64,000 nucleotides of DNA, taken from the NCBI GenBank assembly GCA_031292915.1, contig JAUMSH010000011.1, positions 13,809 to 77,808 on the forward strand, given 5' to 3'. The position numbers and the translations under genes were made by a program. Below the pieces are notes generated by a model that did not search any database, was not told where the DNA came from, and saw only the letters and a program-made list of their open reading frames with translations. The DNA comes from Collinsella sp. (GTDB lineage Bacteria > Actinomycetota > Coriobacteriia > Coriobacteriales > Coriobacteriaceae). This document shows, piece by piece, positions 41,080 to 49,941 of this stretch. Within the stretch, counting starts at the first letter, position 1. Each line of letters starts with the position of its first letter.

Positions 41080-41940
41080 TCACAGATCGAGCCTACCCTG
41101 GGGATCGGTAAAACCGTCAGTACCCTCCTTGAGTTTCTTCTCGTCTGTCTTCACGCGACGCTCGAGCTTTTTTGTATCCTCGGCAGGCGGTAGGTTCTCG
41201 GGGACAATTCCGCGGTCGATGAGGCTGCCACGCACGCTTGTGTTGTTCTCGACGTGCTCTTGCTTGATCTGGTCCAGGCCGTACAGGTCGTGTTCCTCGG
41301 CGTTGAAGGCCGTCATCGAGTTCGTAAGGTCCTTTGCTTTGATGAGGACATCGGCTAACCTGTCCGCCAATGCCGCGCTCTTGGGTACGCCGAGCTGCTG
41401 CTTCATTTCCGCCGTGCTTCTGCCGCCGAATAACGCCTCATCGCCCTTCGACTTGATGATTGCGAATCCTTTGGAGTCCACGCCGCGTTTGAACGCAATA
41501 CCCGAGAGCTGTTTCTCTGAATCGGATAGCGAGTGACGCGCCTGCAAGCGCTGAATCTCTGCGAAGCGCTGCTCTATGAGCTCTTGGCGGCGCGTCTGCA
41601 CGGCAAAGTATGCCTGGGCGAGCGCGATCTCTGGCTTGTTTGAATCTCCGTTCTGCGCGATTAAATAGCATGCATAGCGCGTAAGTTTGTAGTCTTTAAC
41701 CGCGCGAGCGGCGACACCGGCAGTTACCATTTTCGTGGTGTCACGAAAATGGGAATCAACTGGAGTTTTGTTTGTTTCGCATGAGACTTTTGCCCTCTTA
41801 ACAACTTCGGCGAAGTTCTCCCATCGAGTGTACCCCATGGGTTCCATTAAATCGCGTGCGAGCCAATACTCAACGCCGTCTTCCACATTGGCGTAGCTAT
41901 CAAGTTTGATACGCCACTTCTCGATATCTCTACTGTCCAT
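41080..41940 (-). CDS. dinD: DinD-like DNA-damage-inducible protein
   Basis: 286 aa. The N-terminal BRO-like domain includes YWLARDLMEPMGYTRWENF and the middle KMVTAGVAARAVKDYKLTRYACYLIAQNGD (two motifs, KLTRYACYLIAQNGD being diagnostic). The C-terminal third is charged and helical (AEEHDLYGLDQIKQEHVENN). In E. coli DinD inhibits RecA filaments. Its position beside the duplicated tRNA-Lys end suggests it arrived as cargo of a mobile element. No obvious LexA box is seen, but the upstream 41941-42020 was only scanned by eye. Confidence 0.85.
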   Translation of the reverse strand: MDSRDIEKWRIKLDSYANVEDGVEYWLARDLMEPMGYTRWENFAEVVKRAKVSCETNKTPVDSHFRDTTKMVTAGVAARAVKDYKLTRYACYLIAQNGDSNKPEIALAQAYFAVQTRRQELIEQRFAEIQRLQARHSLSDSEKQLSGIAFKRGVDSKGFAIIKSKGDEALFGGRSTAEMKQQLGVPKSAALADRLADVLIKAKDLTNSMTAFNAEEHDLYGLDQIKQEHVENNTSVRGSLIDRGIVPENLPPAEDTKKLERRVKTDEKKLKEGTDGFTDPQGRLDL

Positions 41941-42023
41941 ATCTCCTCCTCGCTGGTCTATTTTCTATGCGGGCTTTGCCCGCTCTGTATTCAGAATAAG
42001 GATACGCTGTCGTGCGGACACGA

Positions 42024-42059
42024 ATGGGCCCCGTGCTGCTTCGAGCTCACGGGGCCCAT
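42024..42059. terminator. Perfect inverted repeat between dinD and the flavoprotein gene
   Basis: ATGGGCCCCGTG (42024-42035) and CACGGGGCCCAT (42048-42059) are fully complementary around a 12-nt loop. It lies downstream of the minus-strand flavoprotein stop (42102), so it is best read as its terminator, though a T-run is lacking. Confidence 0.6.
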
Positions 42060-42101
42060 GGATATCGATTGGTTGTGTTCTGCTTTAGATAGGTGTCCGG
42101 T

Positions 42102-43628
42102 TTAATCCGCTCGATAGTGCGACCCGAGACTTTCGGTTCGCTTGCGCATGGCTTTGACCATTTCCTGTGCTAGTCGAATCTGCGATTGCAGGCGGGCGAG
42201 GGCAGCGATTTCGCTGTCGTTGGCATGTGGCTTATTTAGAGCCGTGGCTTCGTCTTGCAGGCTTTCAAGCTGTTGCAGGGCCTCGGATAGGCCTGTTTCG
42301 GTCCTGTTGATCATGCAATAGGTGCTCATCGTGTGCCTAAGGCTGTGTGTCAGGCGTTCGGCATCTGTTGTGGCAATGCCGTACTGGGGGAGGGCGATAT
42401 CCGCCTTCAGGGCCGCCTCAGGCTCTTTCTGCGCTGTGAGGGCTGCCGATGCGCCCGCGATACGTCCGAATACGATGCCGTTGGCGCATGACAAGCCACC
42501 AATGCGGTCGGCGCCGTGCATGCCGCCTGTCGCCTCGCCGCAAGCGTAGAGGCCCTCAACGCCCGTGTGCGCGGTCTTATCGATCTTGATGCCGCCGTTA
42601 GCGGCGTGGGCATACATCGCAACGCGCATCTCGTCAGTCGGGGCGATGCCGTGCTCGTCTTGCAGCCAGGTGGCAAAGGTCTGCACAAACTCTGGGACAT
42701 CCTCGCGGGGGAAGTCGTAGTGGAGTGCCAGGCCTTCGGCACCTGCCTGATCGATGACGAGATCGATAGCGCGGGAGGCCAAGCATGACGTGAAGGGACC
42801 ATATCCAGAGCGCTGCTCGAGCAGGTCGTCCAGCTTGTCGTCGGCAATATCTACCGGCTGGTCTACATGTACGTAGCGCCAGGTTTTCTCGTTGAAGACC
42901 AGGTTGCGCTTGGGCTCGATGAAGCCGGGCATCATCTGCATGAACTCTATATTAGTAAGTGTTGCGCCGTGCGCCAGCGCGATGGCCTGCGAGGAGCTGA
43001 GCACATCAGCCGACGTAAGGCTGCGCTCGAACAGGCCGCCTGTGCCACCGGCTGCGATGATCGTGGCCTTGGCAGCAAAGGGCACGATTCGATTTTCGGT
43101 GAGGTCGTAGAGTACGGTTCCGGTTATTCTGCCGTTCGTGTCCTCAACAAGGTCAATAAGCTCATGGCGGGGGAGCAGGCGAATGCCGAGCGACTCGATC
43201 CAGGTCGTCAGAGCGTCCTCAAGGGGCTTGCGGGTGAGGCCGCGCCACATGCGCGTCTTGTGGTCAAAGCAGGGGATAAACTGCTTTTGCTGAGCACTCT
43301 CGGCGCTTTGCGGACGCTGAAGCTCAACGCCCAGGTCTTGCTCGAGCCATTCAATTGCATGGGGAATGCCGTGGACAAACGTCTGGACAAGCTCGGGGTC
43401 GGCGACGCCGCCACCAACGGTCTGAATGGTGTCGATGAGGTCTTGTTCGTCGTCTTCGTTAACGGGTCCGATAAGCCCCAGGCCCCAGGTTCCGGGGAAG
43501 AAGCTCGATCCACTCATAGTCTTGCCGGCGCTTGCCACGGTGACGGTTGCGCCCGTGCGTGCCGCTTCGATGGCGGCACAAAGGCCCGCAATGCCAGATC
43601 CAATTACCAGTACATCAGTCGATTCCAT
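42102..43628 (-). CDS. FAD-dependent oxidoreductase, L-aspartate oxidase / fumarate reductase flavoprotein-like
   Basis: 508-aa flavoprotein. ATG 43628 (MESTDVLVIGSG) follows AGAAAGGAATCCG; the frame extends to 43685 without a better start. FAD-binding GSGIAGLCAAIEAA is at the N-terminus, and the C-terminal half has ACGEATGGMHGADRIGG with the FrdA/NadB-type capping and catalytic regions between. nadA and nadC are not adjacent, and no Fe-S or membrane subunit is present, so I cannot choose between aspartate oxidase and a soluble fumarate-reductase-type enzyme. Confidence 0.8.
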   Translation of the reverse strand: MESTDVLVIGSGIAGLCAAIEAARTGATVTVASAGKTMSGSSFFPGTWGLGLIGPVNEDDEQDLIDTIQTVGGGVADPELVQTFVHGIPHAIEWLEQDLGVELQRPQSAESAQQKQFIPCFDHKTRMWRGLTRKPLEDALTTWIESLGIRLLPRHELIDLVEDTNGRITGTVLYDLTENRIVPFAAKATIIAAGGTGGLFERSLTSADVLSSSQAIALAHGATLTNIEFMQMMPGFIEPKRNLVFNEKTWRYVHVDQPVDIADDKLDDLLEQRSGYGPFTSCLASRAIDLVIDQAGAEGLALHYDFPREDVPEFVQTFATWLQDEHGIAPTDEMRVAMYAHAANGGIKIDKTAHTGVEGLYACGEATGGMHGADRIGGLSCANGIVFGRIAGASAALTAQKEPEAALKADIALPQYGIATTDAERLTHSLRHTMSTYCMINRTETGLSEALQQLESLQDEATALNKPHANDSEIAALARLQSQIRLAQEMVKAMRKRTESLGSHYRAD

Positions 43629-43811
43629 CGGATTCCTTTCTCGTCCGGCGCATTGTCGCACGGGTGATCGGCAATGGGGCCGCAAAGACCCGGCAAATCG
43701 GTAAAGGGCAAATATGGCAGGTGGGCGTCATGGACGCTCTGGCGCTCCATCTCTTCACATCTCGTATTTCGCCCCAGCTGATATATCGACATTAGCTACC
43801 CTGCGACAGCG

Positions 43812-43850
43812 CAAACAAAAAGAGCCGCTACCCGGGTGGGTAGCGGCTCC
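43812..43850 (-). terminator. Terminator after the GGGtGRT gene
   Basis: GAGCCGCTACCC and GGGTAGCGGCTC form a perfect 12-bp stem with loop GGGT on the minus strand reading; a T-run follows on the minus strand. It ends the NifU-like/GGGtGRT operon. Confidence 0.88.
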
Positions 43851-43884
43851 AAAGCTCAGCTATATGAGCATCGCGCGGGCGCGA

Positions 43885-44889
43885 TTAGGCCTTGAGGGCC
43901 TCCTCGACGGCGACAGCGCAGGCGACGGTGGCACCGACCATGGGGGTGTTGCCCATGCCGATGAGACCCATCATGTCGACGTGCGCAGGCACGGAGGAAG
44001 AACCGGCGAACTGGGCGTCGGAGTGCATGCGGCCCATGGTGTCGGTCATGCCGTAAGAGGCAGGGCCGGCGCCCATGTTGTCCGGGTGCAGGGTACGGCC
44101 AGTGCCGCCACCAGAAGCGACGGAGAAGTACTTCTTGCCAGCCTCGAGGCGCTCCTTCTTGTAGGTGCCAGCGACGGGGTGCTGGAAGCGCGTGGGGTTG
44201 GTGGAGTTACCGGTGATCGAGATGTCGACGTTCTCGTGCCACATGATGGCAACGCCCTCGCGGACGTCGTCGGCGCCGTAGCAGTTGACGGCGGCGCGGG
44301 GACCATCGGAGTAGGGGATGGTCTCGACGACCTTGAGCTCGCCCGTGAAGTAGTCGAACTGGGTCTTCACATAGGTGAAGCCGTTGATGCGGGCGATGAT
44401 CTGAGCAGCGTCCTTGCCCAGACCGTTGAGGATGACGCGCAGCGGCTTCTTACGAGCCTTGTTGGCGTTCAGAGCCAGGCCGATAGCGCCCTCAGCGGCA
44501 GCGAAGGACTCGTGACCGGCCAGGAAGGCGAAGCACTCGGTGTCGTCGGAGAGCAGCATAGCGCCCAGGTTGCCGTGGCCCAGACCGACCTTGCGGTCCT
44601 CGGCGACGGAGCCGGGAACGGTGAAGGCCTGGATGCCCTCGCCGATGATGGCGGCAGCCTCAGAAGCGGACTTGGCGCCACGCTTGACAGCGAGAGCGCA
44701 ACCGAGGGTGTAGGCCCACTCGGCGTTCTGGAAGGCGATGGACTGGGTGTTGTTGACGATCTCACGCGGGTTGAAGCCCTTGTCGGTGCAGATCTGCAGA
44801 GCTTCCTCGAGGGAGGCGATGCCGTTGTCGGCGAGGCACTTGTTGATCTTGTCAGCGCGGCGCTCGTAACCTTCGAACGTAACAGTCAT
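43885..44889 (-). CDS. GGGtGRT-family protein
   Basis: 334 aa. The family-defining motif appears as GGGTGRTLHPDNMGAG near residue 270, and the C-terminus (HVDMMGLIGMGNTPMVGATVACAVAVEEAL, two linked motifs) is strongly conserved in style. ATG 44889 follows GGGAGGG. The family has no established biochemical role; it is typically encoded beside a NifU-like scaffold, as here (18-nt gap), which points to iron-sulfur metabolism. Codon use is strongly biased to G/C-ending major codons, suggesting high expression. Confidence 0.88.
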   Translation of the reverse strand: MTVTFEGYERRADKINKCLADNGIASLEEALQICTDKGFNPREIVNNTQSIAFQNAEWAYTLGCALAVKRGAKSASEAAAIIGEGIQAFTVPGSVAEDRKVGLGHGNLGAMLLSDDTECFAFLAGHESFAAAEGAIGLALNANKARKKPLRVILNGLGKDAAQIIARINGFTYVKTQFDYFTGELKVVETIPYSDGPRAAVNCYGADDVREGVAIMWHENVDISITGNSTNPTRFQHPVAGTYKKERLEAGKKYFSVASGGGTGRTLHPDNMGAGPASYGMTDTMGRMHSDAQFAGSSSVPAHVDMMGLIGMGNTPMVGATVACAVAVEEALKA

Positions 44890-44907
44890 AGTTATTTCCC
44901 TCCCTTT

Positions 44908-45642
44908 CTACTCGTGAACCGGGAACACGCTGGCGACGGAGTGAGTCTCCTCGTCGGTGCGCGGGTCGATGTACTTGGCAGCGTTCTCCCACTGACCATA
45001 GTGGCCCATAGCGCCAGCGATGGCCTCCTCGGGGGTCTTGCCGGCCTTGACGGCGTCGGTGAACTTGCCGAGGTTCAGGAACTCGAATGCGATGATCTCG
45101 TTCTTGTCGTTGAGAGCCATGCGGGTGACGTAGCCCTGAGCGAGCTCGAGGTAACGAGCGCCCTTGGCCTTGGTGCCGAACATGGTGCCGACCTGAGAGC
45201 GAAGGCCCTTGCCGAGGTCGTCGAGGGAGGCGCCCACGGGCAGGCCGCCCTCGGAGAACGCGGTCTGGCTGCGGCCGTAAACGATCTGCAGGAAGATCTC
45301 GCGCATAGCAACGTTGATGGCGTCGCAGACGAGGTCGGTGTTGAGGGCCTCGAGGATGGTCTTACCGGGAAGGATCTCGGAAGCCATGGCGGCAGAGTGG
45401 GTCATGCCCGAGCAGCCGATGGTCTCAACGAGGGCCTCCTCGATGATGCCGTCCTTGACGTTCAGCGTGAGCTTGCAGGCGCCCTGCTGAGGTGCGCACC
45501 AACCCACACCGTGCGTAAGACCGGAGATGTCGGAAATCTCCTTAGCCTGGACCCACTTGCCCTCCTCGGGGATGGGTGCGGGGCCGTGGTATGCACCCTT
45601 GGCAACGGGGCACATGTTCTCCACTTCCTGTGAGTACTGCAT
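44908..45642 (-). CDS. NifU-like iron-sulfur cluster assembly scaffold protein
   Basis: 244-aa protein; ATG 45642 follows GAGAGGAGAGGC (the open frame to 45993 is not supported by a site). The scaffold cysteines are plausible in GWCAPQQGACKL, ETIGCSGMTHSA and LVCDAINVAMRE, an arrangement like the IscU/NifU fold. An additional domain follows. It forms a two-gene operon with the GGGtGRT gene and is 1.3 kb from the SUF operon, which has its own scaffold-type protein SufU. Confidence 0.8.
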   Translation of the reverse strand: MQYSQEVENMCPVAKGAYHGPAPIPEEGKWVQAKEISDISGLTHGVGWCAPQQGACKLTLNVKDGIIEEALVETIGCSGMTHSAAMASEILPGKTILEALNTDLVCDAINVAMREIFLQIVYGRSQTAFSEGGLPVGASLDDLGKGLRSQVGTMFGTKAKGARYLELAQGYVTRMALNDKNEIIAFEFLNLGKFTDAVKAGKTPEEAIAGAMGHYGQWENAAKYIDPRTDEETHSVASVFPVHE

Positions 45643-46045
45643 GCCTCTCCTCTCTATCGTGTTGGCGTCCCGTCTGGGGGTCGTGGCTGGCGATTGCCGG
45701 GCGACCCTTCGAAAGGGACATGACATGCAGCCCCTATAATACCGCGAAATGCACGGAATATTCGGCGAACGGCTCAGTTTTCGTAGCGAGAAGTCCTGAA
45801 GTTTTAATTGAAACGGTTTAACTCTATGTTCTGTGGTCGTGAGCTTCCGTAGAGGGGGTCCGTCTTGGGCAAGCTTTTGGTCCGCTCTTGCAAGCGTTGC
45901 AGTGGTTGACCTGTTGCAACGGTGCCGTTCGCCGCCTGTTTGCTGCCTTTGGCCGCGCGAGTGTATTGTTTTGCGTGAATGTTTTGATGGCACGCTTCAA
46001 TCGTGCTGTATTGGATGGTAAGCAGATCCCGGCGAAGGGAGCGCC
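45643..46045. other. 403-nt divergent intergenic region with a REP-like hairpin
   Basis: Lies between the NifU-like gene and the RAYT transposase. One clear inverted repeat is CGTTGCA (45895-45901) with TGCAACG (45915-45921), separated by 13 nt. It is close to the RAYT gene and is a candidate REP-type substrate. A TATTATAGG-like stretch at 45734-45742 could be the -10 region for the NifU-like gene. No ORF is supported. Confidence 0.4.
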
Positions 46046-46855
46046 ATGCAGCGCGTTTGGAGAACGGTTACCGGCTTTTACCATGTCTGTGCTCGCGGTG
46101 TGGGCAAACAGCTCATCTTTGAGGGCGATGAAGACCGGTGGGAGTTTTTGGAGCTGATGCGCGAGTGCTGCTGCGAGGAGGGTGTGACGGTTATCGCCTG
46201 GTGCCTTATGGACAATCACGTGCATTTGGTGCTTACAGATTACGAGGACAGGATGAGCGCGGCGATGCACCGGTTGCTTTTGACGTACGCGCGGCGGTTC
46301 AATAAACGCACGGGGCGCACAGGGCATCTGTTCCAGAACCGTTTTGACCGGCGCTCGCTCGATACCGACTGGCAGGTGATGGAGGCTATTCGCTCCGTAC
46401 ACGCCGATCCGCAGGAGGCGGGCGTTAGCCTAATAGAGCGTTATCCCTGGAGTAGCTTTGCGGAGCATTTGTGCGCTTACGACGGTGACGCGGCCGATGT
46501 CGCGGGGGGATTTTCTGATCCTTCTTGCGTGCTTGAGCTTTTTGGTTCTGCCGAGGGCTTTATTGCCTATTCGCTTTCGGCGCCCGACGGCAGTGAGCCA
46601 GCGCTGTGCGATATGAAAGAGACGGAGTGGGAACGCCACGCCTTTGCCAACAAGTTGGCGAAGCGCCTCGGGGTTCCGCTCAATGGGGTTAAAACTGCAC
46701 CGCCGGCGCAGCGCGATACCGTTATTGTTGGATTGAACAATGCTGGCTTTACGGTACGCCAGATTGAGCGGTATACCGGGATTGGCAAAAGTACCGTCTC
46801 TCGTATCGTGCGCGCTTATGCGCGGGTGAAGGTACAGGCTGAGCTCTCGGAATAG
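46046..46855 (+). CDS. RAYT-type Y1 transposase (REP-associated tyrosine transposase-like)
   Basis: 269 aa. The IS200-like Y1 transposase domain covers about residues 1-125: YHVCARGVGKQ at the start, the HUH metal site in MDNHVHLVL near 57-63, and the candidate nucleophile Tyr in LLLTYARRFNKR near 90. A C-terminal helix-turn-helix (FTVRQIERYTGIGKSTVSRIVRAY, in two parts) is typical of chromosomal RAYT proteins. It has no IS ends, so it is a domesticated single-copy type that acts on REP-like palindromes. Start ATG 46046 after GAAGGGAG. Confidence 0.85.
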   Translation: MQRVWRTVTGFYHVCARGVGKQLIFEGDEDRWEFLELMRECCCEEGVTVIAWCLMDNHVHLVLTDYEDRMSAAMHRLLLTYARRFNKRTGRTGHLFQNRFDRRSLDTDWQVMEAIRSVHADPQEAGVSLIERYPWSSFAEHLCAYDGDAADVAGGFSDPSCVLELFGSAEGFIAYSLSAPDGSEPALCDMKETEWERHAFANKLAKRLGVPLNGVKTAPPAQRDTVIVGLNNAGFTVRQIERYTGIGKSTVSRIVRAYARVKVQAELSE

Positions 46856-46859
46856 AAAA

Positions 46860-46892
46860 TGGCCGAACCACTCTTGTCAAGCGATTCGGCCA
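46860..46892 (+). terminator. Hairpin after the RAYT gene
   Basis: TGGCCGAA (46860-46867) pairs with TTCGGCCA (46885-46892); an A-run follows on the + strand and T-run on the minus strand, so it may also serve sufU on the other strand. Confidence 0.6.
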
Positions 46893-46910
46893 ACAAAAAT
46901 CTTAAGATTT

Positions 46911-46939
46911 GGGACAAGTTCTACTGATTATTTTGTCCC
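46911..46939. repeat. GGGACAA...TTGTCCC palindrome at the end of the SUF operon
   Basis: GGGACAA (46911-46917) and TTGTCCC (46933-46939) flank the sufU stop codon. The 15 nt TAAGATTTGGGACAA and the TTTTGTCCC arm are shared with the palindrome in the regulator leader at 52339-52368. It could form the SUF terminator stem or be a dispersed repeat. Confidence 0.6.
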
Positions 46940-47355
46940 GTGAGCATGCCGTCGAGGGTGCGCCAGGCGAGCTCGGCGCATTTGACGCGGGCGGGCATGT
47001 GCGAGATGTCCTGAAGCTGGGCGGCCTCGTCCAGGTCTTCCAGGTCTTCCTCGGAGAGCTGCTCGCCGCGGATCATGGCGAGGAAGAGCTCTGCCAAGCG
47101 GTGAGCTTCCTCGACGGTCTCGCCGGTGATGAGGTCGGCCATGATGTCGGCGCTGGCCTGACTGATGGCGCAGCCGTGGCCGGTAAAGGAGGCCTCCTCG
47201 ATCACACCGTTCTCGACGCGCAGCTGCAAGGTGAGCTCGTCGCCGCAGCTGGGGTTGATGCCGTCGTGCTCGTGCGTGGGGGCATCCATCTCGTACTTGT
47301 AGTCGGGGTGCGAGTTGTGCTCCATAAACGTGGTGGAGGTGTACAGATTACCCAT
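46921..47355 (-). CDS. sufU: SufU-type sulfur transfer protein
   Basis: 144 aa; ATG 47355 (MGNLYTSTTF) overlaps the sufS stop by 8 nt. Zinc/sulfur ligands are in NPSCGDELTL, GHGCAIS and ARVKCAELAW, the three Cys positions of SufU. In Firmicutes and actinobacteria SufU accepts the sulfane sulfur from SufS and passes it to SufB. Last gene of the minus-strand SUF operon. Confidence 0.92.
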   Translation of the reverse strand: MGNLYTSTTFMEHNSHPDYKYEMDAPTHEHDGINPSCGDELTLQLRVENGVIEEASFTGHGCAISQASADIMADLITGETVEEAHRLAELFLAMIRGEQLSEEDLEDLDEAAQLQDISHMPARVKCAELAWRTLDGMLTGQNNQ

Positions 47356-48673
47356 TGAACGTGCTCCAAACGTGATGCAGGCCGGCGATGAACTTGTCGA
47401 TGTCGGCCTTGTCGTTGTAGAAGGCCACGCTGGCGCGGCAGCAGGCAAGGTTCTCGACGCCCAGCCAGGTAAGCAGCGGCTGCGCGCAGTGGTGACCGGC
47501 GCGGATGCAGACGCCGTCCATGTCCATGATGCTCGCGACGTCGTGCGGGTGGATGCCCTTGACGTTAAAGCTCACAACGCCGTGGTGGTTGTCCCAATAG
47601 ATGGAGCCGATGATTTGGACAAAGTCGAGCTGCATGAGTTCGCCCATCAGATAGTGGACGAGTGCCTGCTCGCGGGCCTGGATGTTCTCGTAACCCACCG
47701 TGTTGACCAGGTAGTCGAGTGCCGCGCCCGTGGCGAAGATGCCGGCGGCGTCCTGTGTGCCGGCCTCGAATTTCTCGGGAACGGGCGCCCAGACGGCGTC
47801 CTGCTCGGTAACAGAGTCGATCATCTCGCCGCCGGTGAGCATGGGCGGCATGGCGTTGAGCAGGTCCATCTTGCCCCACAGCACGCCGATGCCCATGGGG
47901 CCCATAGCCTTGTGTGCGCTAAAGGCAAAGAAGTCGGCGCCCAGGTCGGCCACATCGACCGGCATGTGCGGCAGCGACTGCGCACCGTCGACGACCAGGT
48001 AGCCACCGTACTTGTGCACGAGCTTGCCGAGATTCTTGACTGGGTTCTCGACGCCCAACACGTTGGAGACCTGTCCCACGGCCAGGATCTTGGTCTTGGG
48101 GCCCACCTTGGCAAGAACCTCCTCGGTGGTGAGTTGGCCGGTCTTGGTGGGATAGAGGTAGACGAGCTTGGCGCCGGTCTCGCGGCAGACCTGCTGCCAC
48201 GGAATCAGGTTGGAGTGGTGCTCCATGATGGTGATGACGACCTCGTCGCCCGGTTTGAGCACTGTGGGCGCAAAGCTCTTGGCGACCAGGTTGAGCGACT
48301 CGCTCGTGTTGCGGGTGAAGACGACCTCGTTGGCCTGTGAGGCGCCGATGAGGTCGGCGATCTGCTGGCGCACCTTCGCGATAGCCTCAGTGGCCTCGAC
48401 GGACAGCGAGTACAGGCCGCGCAGGGGGTTGGCGTTCATACGCTGGTAGAAGTCGCGCTCGGCGTCGAGCACGCAGGCAGGGCGCTGCGCGGTGGCGGCA
48501 CTATCGAGGAAGGCGATCTCGGGGTGCTGCTGAAACAGCGGGAACTGCGCCTTGTAGGGGTTGGTCTCGATGTCCACAGTGGGCCAGCCGCGCGAAGCCT
48601 CGTCGCTGGCGTCGAGCTCCATGGGCTCGGGGGCAGTACAGGTGTCGCATTTAACGTGCTCGGTGTCGATCAT
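47348..48673 (-). CDS. sufS: Cysteine desulfurase SufS
   Basis: 441-aa PLP enzyme that mobilises sulfur from cysteine. The PLP Lys is near 255 in FSAHKAMGPMG; the catalytic Cys near 410 is in LACCRASVAFYN, which has a doubled Cys; RAGHHCAQP is also conserved. The N-terminus carries an extra 35 residues with a CDTC pair (VKCDTCTAPEPME), not usual for SufS. ATG 48673 overlaps the sufD stop by 4 nt, so translation is coupled. Confidence 0.95.
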   Translation of the reverse strand: MIDTEHVKCDTCTAPEPMELDASDEASRGWPTVDIETNPYKAQFPLFQQHPEIAFLDSAATAQRPACVLDAERDFYQRMNANPLRGLYSLSVEATEAIAKVRQQIADLIGASQANEVVFTRNTSESLNLVAKSFAPTVLKPGDEVVITIMEHHSNLIPWQQVCRETGAKLVYLYPTKTGQLTTEEVLAKVGPKTKILAVGQVSNVLGVENPVKNLGKLVHKYGGYLVVDGAQSLPHMPVDVADLGADFFAFSAHKAMGPMGIGVLWGKMDLLNAMPPMLTGGEMIDSVTEQDAVWAPVPEKFEAGTQDAAGIFATGAALDYLVNTVGYENIQAREQALVHYLMGELMQLDFVQIIGSIYWDNHHGVVSFNVKGIHPHDVASIMDMDGVCIRAGHHCAQPLLTWLGVENLACCRASVAFYNDKADIDKFIAGLHHVWSTFNG

Positions 48674-49941
48674 GCGAGCTCCTCTTCAAAGTTGTCGATC
48701 AGGTTGTTGCCCAGGCGGACGACGGCGGCTCGAGTGCGCTCGTCGGTGGCGGAAAGCGCGGCGTCCTCCAGCTTGGCGCGGATGAACAGGTCCTCGGCGG
48801 CGTTCTGGTCAAGGCCGCGGCAGGCGAGGTAGAACAGCTGCTCGTCGCGGACGTGGCCGATTGTGGCGCCGTGGTTGCCGGCGACGTCGTCCTCGTCGCA
48901 GAGGATGACGGGGACGGTCTTGTTGTCGACGCCCTTGTTGGCCAAAAGCACCGTCTCGCGCTCGGTGCCGACGGCGCCCTTGCAGCCGTGCACGAGGTCG
49001 ATGGTGCCGCGGTAGACCTTCTTGGACGTGCCGGTCAGCACGCCGTTGGCGTCGATCTCGCACTCGGTCTTGCGGCCGCGATGGCGCAGCTCGTAGTTAA
49101 AGTCGCGCACCTGCTGGCGGGCGCCCAGGTAATCGGTATCGATCGTCACCTTGGCGGTGTCGCCCAGCAGGTCGCCGGCAAGGCCGGTGGCGCTGGCGCC
49201 TGCGCCCAGGACGGTGTGCTGCACGTTGACGCGCGCGCCCTCGTCCAGGAACAGGCCGGTGTCGTCGAGCGCGATCCAGCTATCGTCGAGCGTCTGCGTG
49301 CAGGTCACGTTGACGGTGGCGTACTCGTGGGCGCACACGCGCAGCACGGAACCCACGACGCCTTGGCCGGCAACGGGGGAGTCCAGGGCGATCTGCAGGT
49401 CGAGCGTTGCCTGCGGGCGGGCGACGACGTCGATGGCGGCGATGGTCGCGGCAGCATCGACACCGCTCACACGCACGGTAACCGTGGCGTGCTTGTATGC
49501 GGGCACATCGATGACGACGCGCTTGGTGGCGTGGTCGGCCAGGTAGGTGTAGGCAGCCTCGCCCATGCCAGTCTCGAAGGCCTCAGCGGGGGAGAGCTCC
49601 TCCTCGAGCTTGATGGCGCCGGCCTGGTAGACGGAGGTTGCGGGCACGTCGAGCTCGGTCTCGGGCGCGATGCGGGCGCGGTCGGCGGCATCGCCGGGCG
49701 CGGAGGCGCGGCGCTCGGGGAAGCGCTCGGCCATGGCGTCCATGGCGGCGTCGAACGCGGCTGCCACGCCAGCAAACTGCTCTTCCAAGCCCTCAGCCTC
49801 AACGGCCTCGGCGGGAGCGGCGGCAAGCTCGTCAGAGAGCTCGAGCTTGGTCTGGTTCATCTTGAGCCAACCCCAAGTGGCAGCCGGCATCGAATTGACC
49901 TGCTCAAGGGTGGTAGCAGCGGTGTTCGTGGTCTGTTTCAT
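48670..49941 (-). CDS. sufD: SufD component of the Fe-S assembly complex
   Basis: 423 aa. The C-terminal beta-helix domain shows the SufBD hallmarks DNKTVPVILCDEDDVAGNHGATIGHV (key parts DEDDVAGNHGATIG) and LFYLACRGLDQNAAEDLF. The first 130 residues are Ala/Glu-rich and less conserved, as in other SufD proteins. ATG 49941 overlaps the sufB stop. SufD pairs with SufB and SufC in the scaffold complex. Confidence 0.93.
   Translation of the reverse strand: MKQTTNTAATTLEQVNSMPAATWGWLKMNQTKLELSDELAAAPAEAVEAEGLEEQFAGVAAAFDAAMDAMAERFPERRASAPGDAADRARIAPETELDVPATSVYQAGAIKLEEELSPAEAFETGMGEAAYTYLADHATKRVVIDVPAYKHATVTVRVSGVDAAATIAAIDVVARPQATLDLQIALDSPVAGQGVVGSVLRVCAHEYATVNVTCTQTLDDSWIALDDTGLFLDEGARVNVQHTVLGAGASATGLAGDLLGDTAKVTIDTDYLGARQQVRDFNYELRHRGRKTECEIDANGVLTGTSKKVYRGTIDLVHGCKGAVGTERETVLLANKGVDNKTVPVILCDEDDVAGNHGATIGHVRDEQLFYLACRGLDQNAAEDLFIRAKLEDAALSATDERTRAAVVRLGNNLIDNFEEELA

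Noticed and set aside
43714..45633. 639-codon + strand open frame across the GGGtGRT/NifU-like operon
   Set aside because: Low-complexity translation rich in Val/Gly/Asp; the minus-strand genes carry recognised family motifs and good start sites.
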